A stretch of DNA of 64,000 nucleotides from Thalassotalea hakodatensis (GTDB lineage Bacteria; Pseudomonadota; Gammaproteobacteria; Enterobacterales; Alteromonadaceae). This document shows, one piece after another, positions 1 to 8,884 of this stretch. How positions within the stretch are numbered: the first letter of the stretch is position 1; every line of letters starts with the position of its first letter. Under the pieces are notes generated by a model that saw only the letters and a program-made list of their open reading frames with translations, was not told the DNA's origin and searched no databases. Location: the NCBI RefSeq assembly GCF_030295995.1, contig NZ_AP027365.1, positions 2,140,066 through 2,204,065 on the forward strand. The letters are read 5' to 3'. A program made the position numbers and the translations under genes.

Positions 1-371
1 GAGGACACCAATTACTAAACGCACATTGTGGCGGGACCTTGTATGCTTCCACCTTAGACGTACTAAAAGAAAAAGTACGTGCTCGTTCTGTGTTTCCAAG
101 AAAAGAGGTGTTTGTTACCAGAAAGAACTCTCTTATTCGTGATATAGCTGGTAAGTCGCCTGTATCTGTTAATGCAATACATTCTCAAGCAATTGCAAAA
201 CCAGGTAATAACCTACGCGTAACGGGTATTGAAAAGTCAGGTATTGCTCAAGTACTTGAAGCAAAAGATAACAGTCCTGTGTTAGGTGTTCAGTGGCACC
301 CTGAATACTTACCTTATTTGCAAACCCATCGTGCCATTTTTGCTTGGTTAGTTAATGAGGCGTCATCATGA
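1..371 (+). CDS. Class-I glutamine amidotransferase (peptidase C26, PuuD-like), 3' part
   Basis: The gene enters from the left edge; the frame is open from base 3 and begins with a G-x-QLLN-x3-GGTLY stretch, which in this family follows the nucleophile Cys, so the Cys itself lies outside the window. The C-terminal half keeps the family signature: an N-x-IHSQAI segment and a GVQWHPE motif holding the catalytic His and Glu. Enzymes of this family hydrolyse gamma-glutamyl amides, for example gamma-glutamyl-GABA in putrescine breakdown. The substrate cannot be fixed from this fragment. The stop overlaps the next start (ATGA), so the two genes are probably co-transcribed. Confidence 0.85.
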   Translation, partial: GHQLLNAHCGGTLYASTLDVLKEKVRARSVFPRKEVFVTRKNSLIRDIAGKSPVSVNAIHSQAIAKPGNNLRVTGIEKSGIAQVLEAKDNSPVLGVQWHPEYLPYLQTHRAIFAWLVNEASS

Positions 372-1042
372 AACATAAAAAAAATATCTTTAGAGTGCTC
401 GCGGTAATAATTGCAATAGGCGTACTTGTAGCGATTTACTTCTTCACGCCCATAAATGATTATTTAACAGTCGATAAAGTTAAAGAATTAACCAATGATG
501 TGCCGCAAGATTGGACAACCGCATTAATATTCTTATTAGTCTTTGCTGTAGGGGGGGCATTGTTAATTCCCATTCCACTGATGGCATTTTCAATCAGTTT
601 AGTGTTTGATCTTTGGTTTGCTGTTCCTATTGCTATTGTTGGCTTTACCCTTGCGAGTTTGTCAGGTTATTTTATTGGCCGGTTTATCGGTGTCAATGCA
701 TTAGGTTCGTTCTTAGAGAAGCCCTTAAATGCTATTGAAGCTAAGCTTGACCATAAAGGCGGATGGGCTGTTTTTGCACTTCGGTTAGCGCCAACACCGC
801 CTTTTACCGTCACAAGTATTATTAGTGGCACATTAAAAATTAACGCGACCCAATACTTGGTAGGTTCAACTCTTGGTATAGCTCCTTTAGGCCTTAGTGC
901 TGTTGTTTTTGGTAAAGGTGCATTAGAAATAATGAAAAATCCGTCTAGTTTGGCAATAACTTTCATTATTGCGGCAACCATTATTTATATCTTTTACCGT
1001 GCATTACAAAAAAAACAGGCGTCAAAAAAAGAGAGCGCATAA
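368..1042 (+). CDS. TVP38/TMEM64 (VTT domain) inner-membrane protein
   Basis: This 224-residue protein has hydrophobic segments near residues 8-27, 50-75, 80-110, 155-180 and 192-213. A central FALRLAPTPPFTVTSIISG stretch matches the conserved Arg/Pro loop of the VTT (DedA/TVP38/TMEM64) family. Family members are linked to lipid scrambling and membrane homeostasis; the substrate here is unknown. The start overlaps the stop of the amidotransferase by 4 bases, and the DUF748 gene follows after 18 bases, so these look like one operon. A second, distant VTT protein lies at 12.4-13.1 kb. Confidence 0.85.
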   Translation: MKHKKNIFRVLAVIIAIGVLVAIYFFTPINDYLTVDKVKELTNDVPQDWTTALIFLLVFAVGGALLIPIPLMAFSISLVFDLWFAVPIAIVGFTLASLSGYFIGRFIGVNALGSFLEKPLNAIEAKLDHKGGWAVFALRLAPTPPFTVTSIISGTLKINATQYLVGSTLGIAPLGLSAVVFGKGALEIMKNPSSLAITFIIAATIIYIFYRALQKKQASKKESA

Positions 1043-1060
1043 GAAATAAAGGAGGCCACC

Positions 1061-2137
1061 GTGTTAAAAAAATCCAATATAGCGGTATATTGTTTAATTG
1101 CTTTGTGCTTGATTTTTGCGTTGCGTGTTGTTGCGCCTGATATTATTAAATACTCGATAAATCAAAAGCTAGCTAATACTAAAGGAATCAAAGGGCATAT
1201 AGATGATATTGATTTAGCTTTATTTAGAGGGGCTTATCAAATTCAAGGATTAGAACTTTATTTACAGCCTAATATAAAAACAACACCAACGATATCTGCC
1301 GACGAAATTGATATATCTATGCTTTGGTCAGCTCTTTTCAAAGGTGTTGTTGTAGCCAAGGTACATATCAATTCAACGACATTTTCCTTTGTCGACGAAC
1401 CAAAAGAACAGAACAAAATTGATCCAAAAGCAAAACAGCCTGATACTTGGTTAACCTTGATTAATTTTGCCAGCCCTATCAATATAGATGAAATACGCAT
1501 TAGCGAAACTAAAATCCGGCTATTAAACGAGATTGAAGGGCAACAACAAGCGCATTATGTAAGTAATATTTTTGGGATAGTCACTAATATTACTAATAGT
1601 AGTGAGTTATCTGGCAGTTCAGTTGCAAATTTTCACCTTACTGGTGATTTAATGGGGCAAGCGCAAGTTCAGTTAAAAGGGTTTATTAACCCTGAAACAG
1701 TAGATCCAACATTTGATATTAACTTTAGTATGAAAAAGTTACCTGTTGATAAGATTGCTGGCTTAATTGAAGTTTATACGCCGATAGATATCGAGCAAGG
1801 AACTGTCGATGCTGCTATAGAATTATATACATTAAATGGTAAAGTGAATGGCTACATGAAAGCGGGTATTTATAATCCAAATATATTCACATGGAGAGAA
1901 GATATCGTGAAAGATAATGATGGTTTATTCACGGGTATTTATGAGGGGATCATTGACGGTCTTGCCGCTATATTTGAAAGTGATGAAAAAGGCTTGGTTG
2001 CTTTTAAAGTTCCCATTGAAGGAACAATAAATGATACAGAAATTTCTAAATGGGATGCTTTTACCTCACTTTTATATCATGCATTTATTAATGAATATGA
2101 TTTAAAAGTTGAAAATACGGTACCAGAATCAAAGTAA
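1061..2137 (+). CDS. DUF748/AsmA-like membrane-anchored periplasmic protein
   Basis: The protein has 358 residues, with one N-terminal membrane anchor (about residues 8-27) and a long polar, beta-rich remainder. The GIKGHIDDIDLALFRGAYQI segment after the anchor resembles the start of DUF748 proteins, which belong to the wider AsmA-like group of periplasmic envelope proteins; some of these bridge the two membranes for lipid transport. The GTG start is supported by a strong GGAGG 6 bases upstream. Its neighbours (VTT protein, MlaA, MMPL transporter) all concern membranes, which fits an envelope role, but that is inference. Confidence 0.65.
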   Translation: MLKKSNIAVYCLIALCLIFALRVVAPDIIKYSINQKLANTKGIKGHIDDIDLALFRGAYQIQGLELYLQPNIKTTPTISADEIDISMLWSALFKGVVVAKVHINSTTFSFVDEPKEQNKIDPKAKQPDTWLTLINFASPINIDEIRISETKIRLLNEIEGQQQAHYVSNIFGIVTNITNSSELSGSSVANFHLTGDLMGQAQVQLKGFINPETVDPTFDINFSMKKLPVDKIAGLIEVYTPIDIEQGTVDAAIELYTLNGKVNGYMKAGIYNPNIFTWREDIVKDNDGLFTGIYEGIIDGLAAIFESDEKGLVAFKVPIEGTINDTEISKWDAFTSLLYHAFINEYDLKVENTVPESK

Positions 2138-2219
2138 TAATAAAAAGTTAGCTGTTTTCCGGTGTTCTGTATTAGCGAGCACCAGTAAAATTAGCTGATA
2201 TCAATATGAGAATAAATTA

Positions 2220-3143
2220 ATGACTAAATTATTACCCTTATTTCTGCTAACAACTTCTCTGTTATGCTCTGCTTGTTCGAGTTCACCGAATTCAGCACCA
2301 ACACCTGAGCCAGCAGCAGAAACTAAAGTAGAAAAGTTATCTGATAGTAATGTAACCACCATTAATACCTCTAATGGCCAAATTGAAATTGAACCGACTA
2401 TCGTAGCTACCGATGATTCTACCCTTAACGGAGACCAACCATTTGATGATTCAGTTAACTATTATGATCCTATTGAATCATTCAATCGTAGTATTTTTCA
2501 ATTAAATCACTTTACCTATACTTACTTATTTATTCCTGTGGCAAAAGGTTATAACTTTGTTTTACCAGATCCCGTAAAACAATCTGTTGCTAATGTTTTT
2601 GATAACATACGTGAACCTTTAAACTTAGTGAATAACGTTTTTAGTGGTGAGTTTGGCCATGCAGGTAATAACTTTGCTCGATTTTTGATTAACTCAACGG
2701 TTGGCTTAGTCGGGTTGTTTGATCCTGCCGATGCCTGGTTTGATATAAAAGCACAACCGCGTAATGTTGCACAATTACTGCGCCATCATAACGTATCGAG
2801 TGGGGCTTATTTAGTGTTACCGTTTTTGGGACAATCTGATCTACGAAACACGGCTTCTATCATTACAGAAGGCTTGGTGCATCCAACTAAGTACGTGCTA
2901 TCAAGCCCTGATGATACAAATGCTCGAATTATTGGTGGATTCACCGATTTTTCTGAAAGAGCAGAACTCTACCAAACGTTATATGAACAAGCTGATGATC
3001 CATACGTGTATTTTAGAAACCAATATATTCAGGCAAGAAATCGTGACGAAATAGATGCCAGACAAGAAACCATAACCACTGAAACTACTGTTGAACTTAA
3101 AACGAATCAAGTAACAAAAGAGAATGAGAATAATAATGAGTAA
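2220..3143 (+). CDS. mlaA: MlaA (VacJ) outer-membrane lipoprotein
   Basis: MlaA sits in the outer membrane and removes mislocalised phospholipids from the outer leaflet. The 307-residue protein starts with a lipoprotein signal ending in LLCSAC (lipidated Cys19) and a low-complexity linker, then the family core from about residue 80 (YDPIESFNRSIFQLNHF, then DPVKQSVANVFDN and REPLNLVNN). The C-terminal tail is polar and Thr/Glu-rich. No mlaBCDEF genes are nearby. The next gene, an MMPL transporter, overlaps its end, so the pair is probably translated together. Confidence 0.9.
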   Translation: MTKLLPLFLLTTSLLCSACSSSPNSAPTPEPAAETKVEKLSDSNVTTINTSNGQIEIEPTIVATDDSTLNGDQPFDDSVNYYDPIESFNRSIFQLNHFTYTYLFIPVAKGYNFVLPDPVKQSVANVFDNIREPLNLVNNVFSGEFGHAGNNFARFLINSTVGLVGLFDPADAWFDIKAQPRNVAQLLRHHNVSSGAYLVLPFLGQSDLRNTASIITEGLVHPTKYVLSSPDDTNARIIGGFTDFSERAELYQTLYEQADDPYVYFRNQYIQARNRDEIDARQETITTETTVELKTNQVTKENENNNE

Positions 3144-5559
3144 TAAAAGTGCGACGATCATCGAAAAAATAGGCGAGATCATTTTAAAACAACGCATATT
3201 AATACTTATTGTTTTCACTACGCTGTTTGTTATTTTAGGAAGTAATGCACTAAAGTTTAAAATTGATGCCTCTGCAGATACCTTGCTAACGAAAAACAAT
3301 GCGTTGTATATAAAAACGCAACTCGCAAACCAGAAGTTCTCGCCAGATGAGTTTATTCTTGTTGCTTATCAGCCGAATAGTGGCGACGTTTTTACTGCGA
3401 AAACAATAGAAGGTATGAGTAAACTTTCTGATAGCTTTGCTCGAATAGAGAGAGTATCAAAAGTTCAATCAATGTTATCTGTGCCTCTGATTCAAAGTAA
3501 ATCACAATTACTTTCGAATAGTAATGTCAGTGATCTCACTTACGAAAAACAGCAATATTCACCAGAAGAACTTCGCACGCTGCTAACCGATCATCCCATC
3601 TATACAGATCTACTCGTTAATCAAAAGCAAGATGCTGCTGCAATTCAAATAGTCTTTAAAAAAAATGAAGAATTGCAGACATTAAACGATGAAATTCTTA
3701 GTATTAATAAACATTTACTGACACGAGAACTCACAGAAGAAGAAAATCAAAAACTTGAATCCTTAAAACGCCAAGCAGATATCATTGAAGGTGAAATAGG
3801 GCAACAACGTCAACAAGAACTTATTCAAATTGAACAGATCGTTGAACAAGCACAACTTGATGGTTCCGTTTATATTGGCGGAAGTTATATTGTTGGTATT
3901 CGCTTAATTGAAATCGTTAAACAAGATTTACTCTACTTTGGCTCAGGTATTGGTGTATTAATCGTCTTGCTTTTAATGCTGCTTTTTAGAAGTATTAAAT
4001 GGGTTCTCTTTCCCATGTTTGCTTGTGCGTCAAGTATATTGTTGACCATGGGCTTACTGGCACTTCTAAATCTTCCAGCGACGGTTATTTCTGCTAATTT
4101 TGTCGCTTTACAACTTATTTTAACACTTGCGATCATGCTTCATTTGATCACCTGTTATCGCGAAGTGAGTAGGGAAGACCCTGAATTAACACAACATCAA
4201 AGGCTAGTTAATACCCTCAAAGAAAAGTTAGCGCCTTGTTTTTTTGCCGCATTAACCACGTCTGTTGGCTTTGGTTCTCTGATCTTTAGTGGCATTCAAC
4301 CTATTATTGACTTTGGCATTATGATGCTGATTTCAAATATTGTAACACTGAGTGTTGCCTTGTTATTGTTCCCGGTTTTGTTGAGTTATTTTTCAGCAAG
4401 TAAAGAGTCTAAAGAATATGCCTGGTTGTCCAACTTTCTCGCTAAATTAGGGAATAAAATAAAATCAGCACCTCGCTTTTTTATTATTATACCTTTAGTT
4501 TTTATGGGAATACTCGCTGTAGGTATTAGTCAGTTAAATGTTGAAAACAGTTTTATTGATTACTTCCACCCCGACACTAAAGTGTATCAAGAGTTAAGTT
4601 TTATTGATCAGCAGTTTGGAGGGTCAACGCCTCTTGATATCGTAATATCGTATGATGAGGCAACGAATAAATCTGATTTATTTATGACTGCAAAGCAAGT
4701 TAATACTTTACACCTAGGCCACGCAGTTGTTAATGCTTTTGATGCGACAGGTAATGTTACCTCACTGATAAGTTTTACTAAATTAGCAAAACAATTAAAT
4801 GATGGAGCACCGATCACGGAATATGAATTAGACGTGATTTATTCAATGGTTGATAAAGAGACAATTGATAGTTTGGTCGGTGCTTACATTGATACTGATT
4901 CAAACACGATGCGCATTTCAACACGTATTCAAGATACTTTACCTGGGCTTAATCGCGCTGAATTTTTAGATAAATTAACAAAAGATTTAAACGCAGCAGG
5001 CTTATCAGAAGACCAAGTAGAGTTAACAAACTTATTTGTCTTGTATCAAGATATTCTATCGAGACTTTTTGATTCTCAAATTACCACATTAGGCATTGTA
5101 TACGGGGTTTTAGCGTTAGTCTTGTTCGCCATTTTTCGTTCGATAAAAATTGCGTTAATAGCGTTAGTTCCCAATATCATTAATACGTTAGGTATTTTAG
5201 GTATTATTGGTTGGCTTGGGATCCCGTTAGATTTAATGACTATTACCATTGCGGCAATTGCGATGGGAATTGCGATTGATGATACGATACATTTTGTTGA
5301 TGCCTATAAAAGCAAGTTGGATGGAAAACCTATGCAACATGCATTTTCACATACAGGCTTAGCGATTGTGTACACCTCTACCTTAATCGCAACCGGCTTT
5401 AGTATGTTTGTATTTTCAGATTTCGTACCGAGTGTGTATTTTGGCCTGTTAACAGCTTGTGCCATGATGTTAGCAGTGATTACAGATTTAACGGTGTTGC
5501 CTGGTTTATTGAAAAAATATATACACCCAGCAAAGCCAACACCCAATAGTAATCAATAA
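3136..5559 (+). CDS. MMPL-family (RND superfamily) transporter
   Basis: A large inner-membrane protein (807 residues from this ATG; an in-frame ATG at 3124 would add four) with the RND layout of two repeats. Each has one TM helix, a big periplasmic loop and a cluster of helices (around residues 265-420 and 640-790). The second cluster holds an AIAMGIAIDDTIHFV segment, with acidic residues in a membrane helix as in proton-driven RND pumps. Hydrophobic, lipid-like cargo is typical of the MMPL/HpnN group. It overlaps mlaA, which suggests a lipid-handling partner. The exact start is uncertain because no strong ribosome binding site separates the two ATGs. Confidence 0.85.
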   Translation: MSNKSATIIEKIGEIILKQRILILIVFTTLFVILGSNALKFKIDASADTLLTKNNALYIKTQLANQKFSPDEFILVAYQPNSGDVFTAKTIEGMSKLSDSFARIERVSKVQSMLSVPLIQSKSQLLSNSNVSDLTYEKQQYSPEELRTLLTDHPIYTDLLVNQKQDAAAIQIVFKKNEELQTLNDEILSINKHLLTRELTEEENQKLESLKRQADIIEGEIGQQRQQELIQIEQIVEQAQLDGSVYIGGSYIVGIRLIEIVKQDLLYFGSGIGVLIVLLLMLLFRSIKWVLFPMFACASSILLTMGLLALLNLPATVISANFVALQLILTLAIMLHLITCYREVSREDPELTQHQRLVNTLKEKLAPCFFAALTTSVGFGSLIFSGIQPIIDFGIMMLISNIVTLSVALLLFPVLLSYFSASKESKEYAWLSNFLAKLGNKIKSAPRFFIIIPLVFMGILAVGISQLNVENSFIDYFHPDTKVYQELSFIDQQFGGSTPLDIVISYDEATNKSDLFMTAKQVNTLHLGHAVVNAFDATGNVTSLISFTKLAKQLNDGAPITEYELDVIYSMVDKETIDSLVGAYIDTDSNTMRISTRIQDTLPGLNRAEFLDKLTKDLNAAGLSEDQVELTNLFVLYQDILSRLFDSQITTLGIVYGVLALVLFAIFRSIKIALIALVPNIINTLGILGIIGWLGIPLDLMTITIAAIAMGIAIDDTIHFVDAYKSKLDGKPMQHAFSHTGLAIVYTSTLIATGFSMFVFSDFVPSVYFGLLTACAMMLAVITDLTVLPGLLKKYIHPAKPTPNSNQ

Positions 5560-5584
5560 AACGTATAATATTCATAGTTTTACT

Positions 5585-5608
5585 AAGCCCTGAAGATATT
5601 CAGGACTT
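5585..5608 (+). terminator. Probable terminator hairpin after the MMPL gene
   Basis: AAGCCCTGAA pairs with TTCAGGACTT (one mismatch) around a 4-base loop, 25 bases after the stop. The following run is T-rich but interrupted (ggttttattttt), so strength is uncertain. Confidence 0.5.
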
Positions 5609-5683
5609 TAAAGATATTGGTTTTATTTTTACATGAGTTCAATACCGCTCACAATAAAAGTTTATGTCAGCTTATTTAACACA

Positions 5684-5692
5684 TGGTATAAT
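5684..5692 (+). promoter_or_regulatory. Extended -10 promoter for the PEP-CTERM gene
   Basis: TGGTATAAT is a consensus extended -10 element (TGn followed by a perfect TATAAT), 95 bases before the PEP-CTERM start. No convincing -35 box is present, which extended -10 promoters tolerate. Confidence 0.45.
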
Positions 5693-5786
5693 TGATTTTT
5701 TTATTTTTCTCATTAAAACAATGGGTTGTCAATATGGCTTAAAGTTTGCTTTTCTATAGATAAGTAAATTTTCAAAGGTAGTAACG

Positions 5787-6311
5787 ATGAAAAAATTAAT
5801 TGGTTTAGTATTAAGTTGTTTAATCTGTGTTCAAGCGAATGCAACACTGTTAACAGGTGAAGTTGCAGAAGATGCTTATGTAACGGTTGCAGGGTTTGAT
5901 TTAGCTTGGGCTTCTCCTTGCTCTGACGGTGTTTTAGAATATTCTTGCGGCGCTATGGATATCACTGAACAGGCAGGTTATGGATGGAATATTATGACGT
6001 CTAACCTATTTAATACTTTAGGTATTAGTGCTGATACCTTTGTTGTTGATTATTCGTCAAGTAATACACAAACTTATAACGGCAAGAATTATGCAAAAGC
6101 AGCGGGGTGGTTTTCTAACAGCTATTCTCACATTGATGTTCAAAACGGCTTAGATGGTTTTTGGTCATTTCTTGATGTTGCAGATGGCGGGTCTTATTAT
6201 GAGACGATAGTGTATCGTGTAGCAGACAGCGCTGTGCAAGTTCCTGAACCGTCAACAATTGCAATACTTGGTTTGGCACTTGTAGGTTTAGGTTTCTCTC
6301 GCAGAAAATAG
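5787..6311 (+). CDS. PEP-CTERM sorting-domain exported protein
   Basis: A secreted protein of 174 residues. It has a signal peptide (about residues 1-20, MKKLIGLVLSCLICVQANA), a mature region without a domain I recognise, and a classic PEP-CTERM tail: VPEPSTIAILGLALVGLGF followed by SRRK. Such tails are recognised by an exosortase (EpsH family), which cleaves at the PEP motif during export of surface or matrix proteins. No exosortase gene is in the window. Two Cys in the mature part (in SPCSDG and EYSCGA) could form a disulfide. The gene is monocistronic, bounded by hairpins on both sides. Confidence 0.85.
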   Translation: MKKLIGLVLSCLICVQANATLLTGEVAEDAYVTVAGFDLAWASPCSDGVLEYSCGAMDITEQAGYGWNIMTSNLFNTLGISADTFVVDYSSSNTQTYNGKNYAKAAGWFSNSYSHIDVQNGLDGFWSFLDVADGGSYYETIVYRVADSAVQVPEPSTIAILGLALVGLGFSRRK

Positions 6312-6336
6312 CAAGCAGCTAACAAATTAATATTAC

Positions 6337-6364
6337 AAAAGCCCTGAATCAACGCAGGGCTTTT
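6337..6364. terminator. Bidirectional rho-independent terminator
   Basis: AAAAGCCCTG pairs perfectly with CAGGGCTTTT around an 8-base loop, 25 bases after the PEP-CTERM stop. The A and T runs on each side let it work in both directions. Confidence 0.85.
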
Positions 6365-6744
6365 GCGTTTAAGGGGCATCTAAAAAAACTCTCTCGCCTT
6401 TTGTAATCTATCTACTATGGTATATATCACTGTCTTTCCTTAAATTCGTATACTGTTATTCAAATTACTCGATAATGAATTAATCATATTTTTCTGGCTT
6501 ATTCGTTTATTCTTCAATATTTTAATTAAACATCCCGTAACTTTTTTGAACGTTATTCGTGAAATATGATTATTGGCGCACCAAAACGGAACATTATTAT
6601 TTGAAGTTATGGTTATGTTTAAAGATTATGGTCAATAGCGATTTGGTTTAATGCTAATAATTTGTTTTGTTCATATCGGTAAGTATTCCTGTTATATTCG
6701 CACTGCGACTGTGCAATGCAATGATTTTTCATAGAGATAACAGA
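6365..6744. other. AT-rich intergenic region before the acetyltransferase
   Basis: This stretch of about 380 bases holds no convincing coding frame. Near its right end a possible sigma-70 promoter can be read: TTCATA at 6670 and TATATT at 6693 with a 17-base spacer. I see no other feature. Confidence 0.4.
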
Positions 6745-7176
6745 ATGAAAATAGAGAAAGCACACCCTCATCATTATGCAGAATTGCTAAATGTTTGGGA
6801 AAACTCAGTCCGAGCTACGCATGATTTTATTTCAGAAGAAGATATAGCGTTTTTTAAGCCTATTATTATCGAGCAGGCTTTTCCTGCGGTGTCGCTTCAT
6901 TACGCTAAAAATATTGACAATATCATTATTGGTTTTGTGGGAATACATGAAAACAAAATTGAAATGCTCTTTGTCATAGAAGCCGCTCAAGGAAAAGGCA
7001 TAGGTAAATTATTGCTACAATACGCCATTGATACCTATGCAGTTAAGTATGTAGATGTTAACGAACAAAATCCAAACGCTGTTGGTTTTTATCAGCACTT
7101 TGGTTTTCAGGTAACTTCTCGTTCGCCACTTGATGACTTAGGCAAACCATTTCCTATTCTACATTTATCACGTTAA
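6745..7176 (+). CDS. GNAT-family N-acetyltransferase (YjaB-like)
   Basis: The protein has 143 residues from the ATG at 6745; an upstream in-frame ATG at 6667 would add 26 residues that do not look like GNAT sequence and would overlap the likely promoter. The acetyl-CoA loop is seen as AAQGKGIGKLLLQYA (Q-x2-G-x-G pattern), followed by the usual NPNAVGFYQHFGF segment. The opening RATHDFISEEDI stretch resembles E. coli YjaB. These enzymes transfer an acetyl group from acetyl-CoA to an amine; the substrate is not known. The gene stands alone between terminators. Confidence 0.8.
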   Translation: MKIEKAHPHHYAELLNVWENSVRATHDFISEEDIAFFKPIIIEQAFPAVSLHYAKNIDNIIIGFVGIHENKIEMLFVIEAAQGKGIGKLLLQYAIDTYAVKYVDVNEQNPNAVGFYQHFGFQVTSRSPLDDLGKPFPILHLSR

Positions 7177-7204
7177 GTTCGAATTTATATACATTCTGTA
7201 AGAA

Positions 7205-7237
7205 GAAACGCCCAACGCTAATAACGATGGGCGTTTC
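7205..7237. terminator. Rho-independent terminator
   Basis: GAAACGCCCA pairs perfectly with TGGGCGTTTC around a 13-base loop and is followed by CGTTTTTTAA, 28 bases after the acetyltransferase stop. Confidence 0.8.
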
Positions 7238-7283
7238 CGTTTTTTAATTACATATTATTTATCTTGTATTAAAGGTTTTAGCC

Positions 7284-7832
7284 ATGAGAATATATTTTTC
7301 GCGTATGAAAACGAAAGGGCAATGCCCGCCAAGAAAGCCTTTCAAAAAAATTGTTTGGTCTTGGGTGGGGTCGTTTTTGGGTATATTTCTTATCGCCTAT
7401 GTTGGTGAGGTTTTACATTACGATGAAAAAAGCTTAATGATGCTAATTGGCTCTTTTGGTGCTTCTGCTGTACTCATTTATGGCGCTCCGTTAGCTGAGT
7501 TTTCACAACCAAGAAATTTAATTGGTGGTCACGTAATTTCAGCTTTTGTTGGTGTAAGTGTCAGTTTAGTTTTTTCAGAAAATATTATGATAGCGAGTGC
7601 ATTAGCTGTATCACTTGCAATTATGTTTATGCACCTAACTAGAACTTTGCACCCGCCAGGAGGTGCTTCGGCATTAATTGCTACGATTGGTGGCGAACAA
7701 ATTTATGCACTAGGTTATTGGTTTATTGTCACTCCTGTTTTATTAGGGAGTATTTTATTGCTAGTAGTTGCCTTATTTGTTAATAACATGTCAACAAATC
7801 CAAATCGACATTACCCTGTTTATTGGATATAA
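7284..7832 (+). CDS. HPP-family integral membrane protein
   Basis: This 182-residue protein has several membrane helices and the family hallmark HPPGGASALIA (about residues 124-134), preceded by LTRTL. The PLAEFSQPRNLIGGH stretch is also typical. HPP proteins are small inner-membrane proteins, some linked to nitrite transport in chloroplasts and cyanobacteria; the bacterial role is unclear. The basic N-terminus carries a second possible start at 7305, but AAAGG lies 9 bases before the ATG at 7284. Confidence 0.85.
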   Translation: MRIYFSRMKTKGQCPPRKPFKKIVWSWVGSFLGIFLIAYVGEVLHYDEKSLMMLIGSFGASAVLIYGAPLAEFSQPRNLIGGHVISAFVGVSVSLVFSENIMIASALAVSLAIMFMHLTRTLHPPGGASALIATIGGEQIYALGYWFIVTPVLLGSILLLVVALFVNNMSTNPNRHYPVYWI

Positions 7833-7940
7833 ACGTAAAGAGTAAAAACGAATATTGTGATCAATATGGTGTTTTGATTTAAATCAATTACTCTATCTTC
7901 AAGTGCTAAAGAAGAACAATTTGCCAACGTGAGGTGATTT

Positions 7941-8447
7941 ATTAATTCTGCAATTGTACTGTTAGGCGCGCCCAATGATAATACCGGCAAGTTGTCAGTC
8001 ATTGCGAAAAGCCGTTGCGATAAAGTGCTTGATGTCTTTCAACAGAATATGACTTGCCATATCCTTTGTACAGGTGGATTTGGAGAGCACTTTAATACCA
8101 CAACTAAACCACATGCTCATTATTGCCAGCAATATTTACAAAGTAAGGGCGTTGCTAGAAGTGTGTTTTATCAGCCGGCCTTAAGCCGCTACACATTAGA
8201 AGATGCATTACTGGCAAAGCCTATTTTAGAACAACATAAGATAGATCACATTATTTTAGTGACTTCAGACTTTCACCTTGAACGTGCATTATTGGTTTTT
8301 TCTCATGTTCTGCCGAATAGGGTATTGAGCTATCATGCGGCAAAATCACCAATGAGTAGAAACGAACGTGATGCGTTAGTCGCGCATGAAAAAACTGCCA
8401 TTATTAGAGAGCGCGACAACCTAAAAAACATAGAGAATTATTTATAA
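7941..8447 (+). CDS. YdcF-like DUF218 (SanA/ElyC type) protein with probable ATT start
   Basis: The frame encodes AIVLLGAPND, then TGGFGEHFN and HIILVTSDFHLERALLVF, the conserved motifs of DUF218 proteins (YdcF/SanA/ElyC), some of which act in envelope or peptidoglycan maintenance. No ATG, GTG or early TTG precedes the essential first beta strand. The first in-frame near-start codon is ATT at 7941, six bases after GAGG in a GAGGTGAT Shine-Dalgarno sequence; an in-frame stop lies at 7935. A start at TTG 7992 would remove the VLLGAP strand. With ATT the protein has 168 residues and lacks the membrane anchor that SanA/ElyC carry, like cytosolic YdcF. Confidence 0.75.
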   Translation: MNSAIVLLGAPNDNTGKLSVIAKSRCDKVLDVFQQNMTCHILCTGGFGEHFNTTTKPHAHYCQQYLQSKGVARSVFYQPALSRYTLEDALLAKPILEQHKIDHIILVTSDFHLERALLVFSHVLPNRVLSYHAAKSPMSRNERDALVAHEKTAIIRERDNLKNIENYL

Positions 8448-8537
8448 AAATCAATATTATAATATATTTTACCTTTCGAAAATCACTGCCACAGTGATAC
8501 ACTAAAAAGTAATTTATCCGTAGTTGTAGGGAATATC

Positions 8538-8840
8538 ATGCGTAAAATATTCGAATTCAATGTAAAAGGGCGCAAAGTTAAAGTTATCAACCATTGGTTC
8601 GGTGGAATGAAATTGTATGTTGATGGAAATATTAAAGACACAGATAGTAGTTTGTTTGCTTTTGGCAAAACAGCGTTGTTGTCTACAGGTTTAGATGATC
8701 ACGGTGTGTTAGAAATATTGCCTATTTCTAGAATGTTGTCAGTAGAAATAGATGCAGTGTTAAACAACAACAAAAAATTACAACATGTATATAGCTCTCA
8801 TCGACGATTAAGCTTGCAACAACAACGTTTAGCTAAATGA
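8538..8840 (+). CDS. Uncharacterised small protein
   Basis: I do not recognise this 100-residue protein. It is basic (many Lys, Arg and His), has no signal peptide or membrane segment, and has the look of a compact beta-rich domain (KIFEFNVKGRKVKVINHWFGG, then MKLYVDG) followed by a basic, Gln-rich tail. A weak ribosome binding site (TAGGG) lies 7 bases before the ATG. It has its own space between genes and is likely monocistronic. Function unknown. Confidence 0.6.
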   Translation: MRKIFEFNVKGRKVKVINHWFGGMKLYVDGNIKDTDSSLFAFGKTALLSTGLDDHGVLEILPISRMLSVEIDAVLNNNKKLQHVYSSHRRLSLQQQRLAK

Positions 8841-8884
8841 TCTTTTGTCACTGACAATATATATTCGCAGTAAATGTGTATTGT

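Noticed and set aside
2161-2183. Hairpin between the DUF748 gene and mlaA
   Set aside because: A 7-bp stem with one G-U pair exists but has no T run, so terminator function is not supported.
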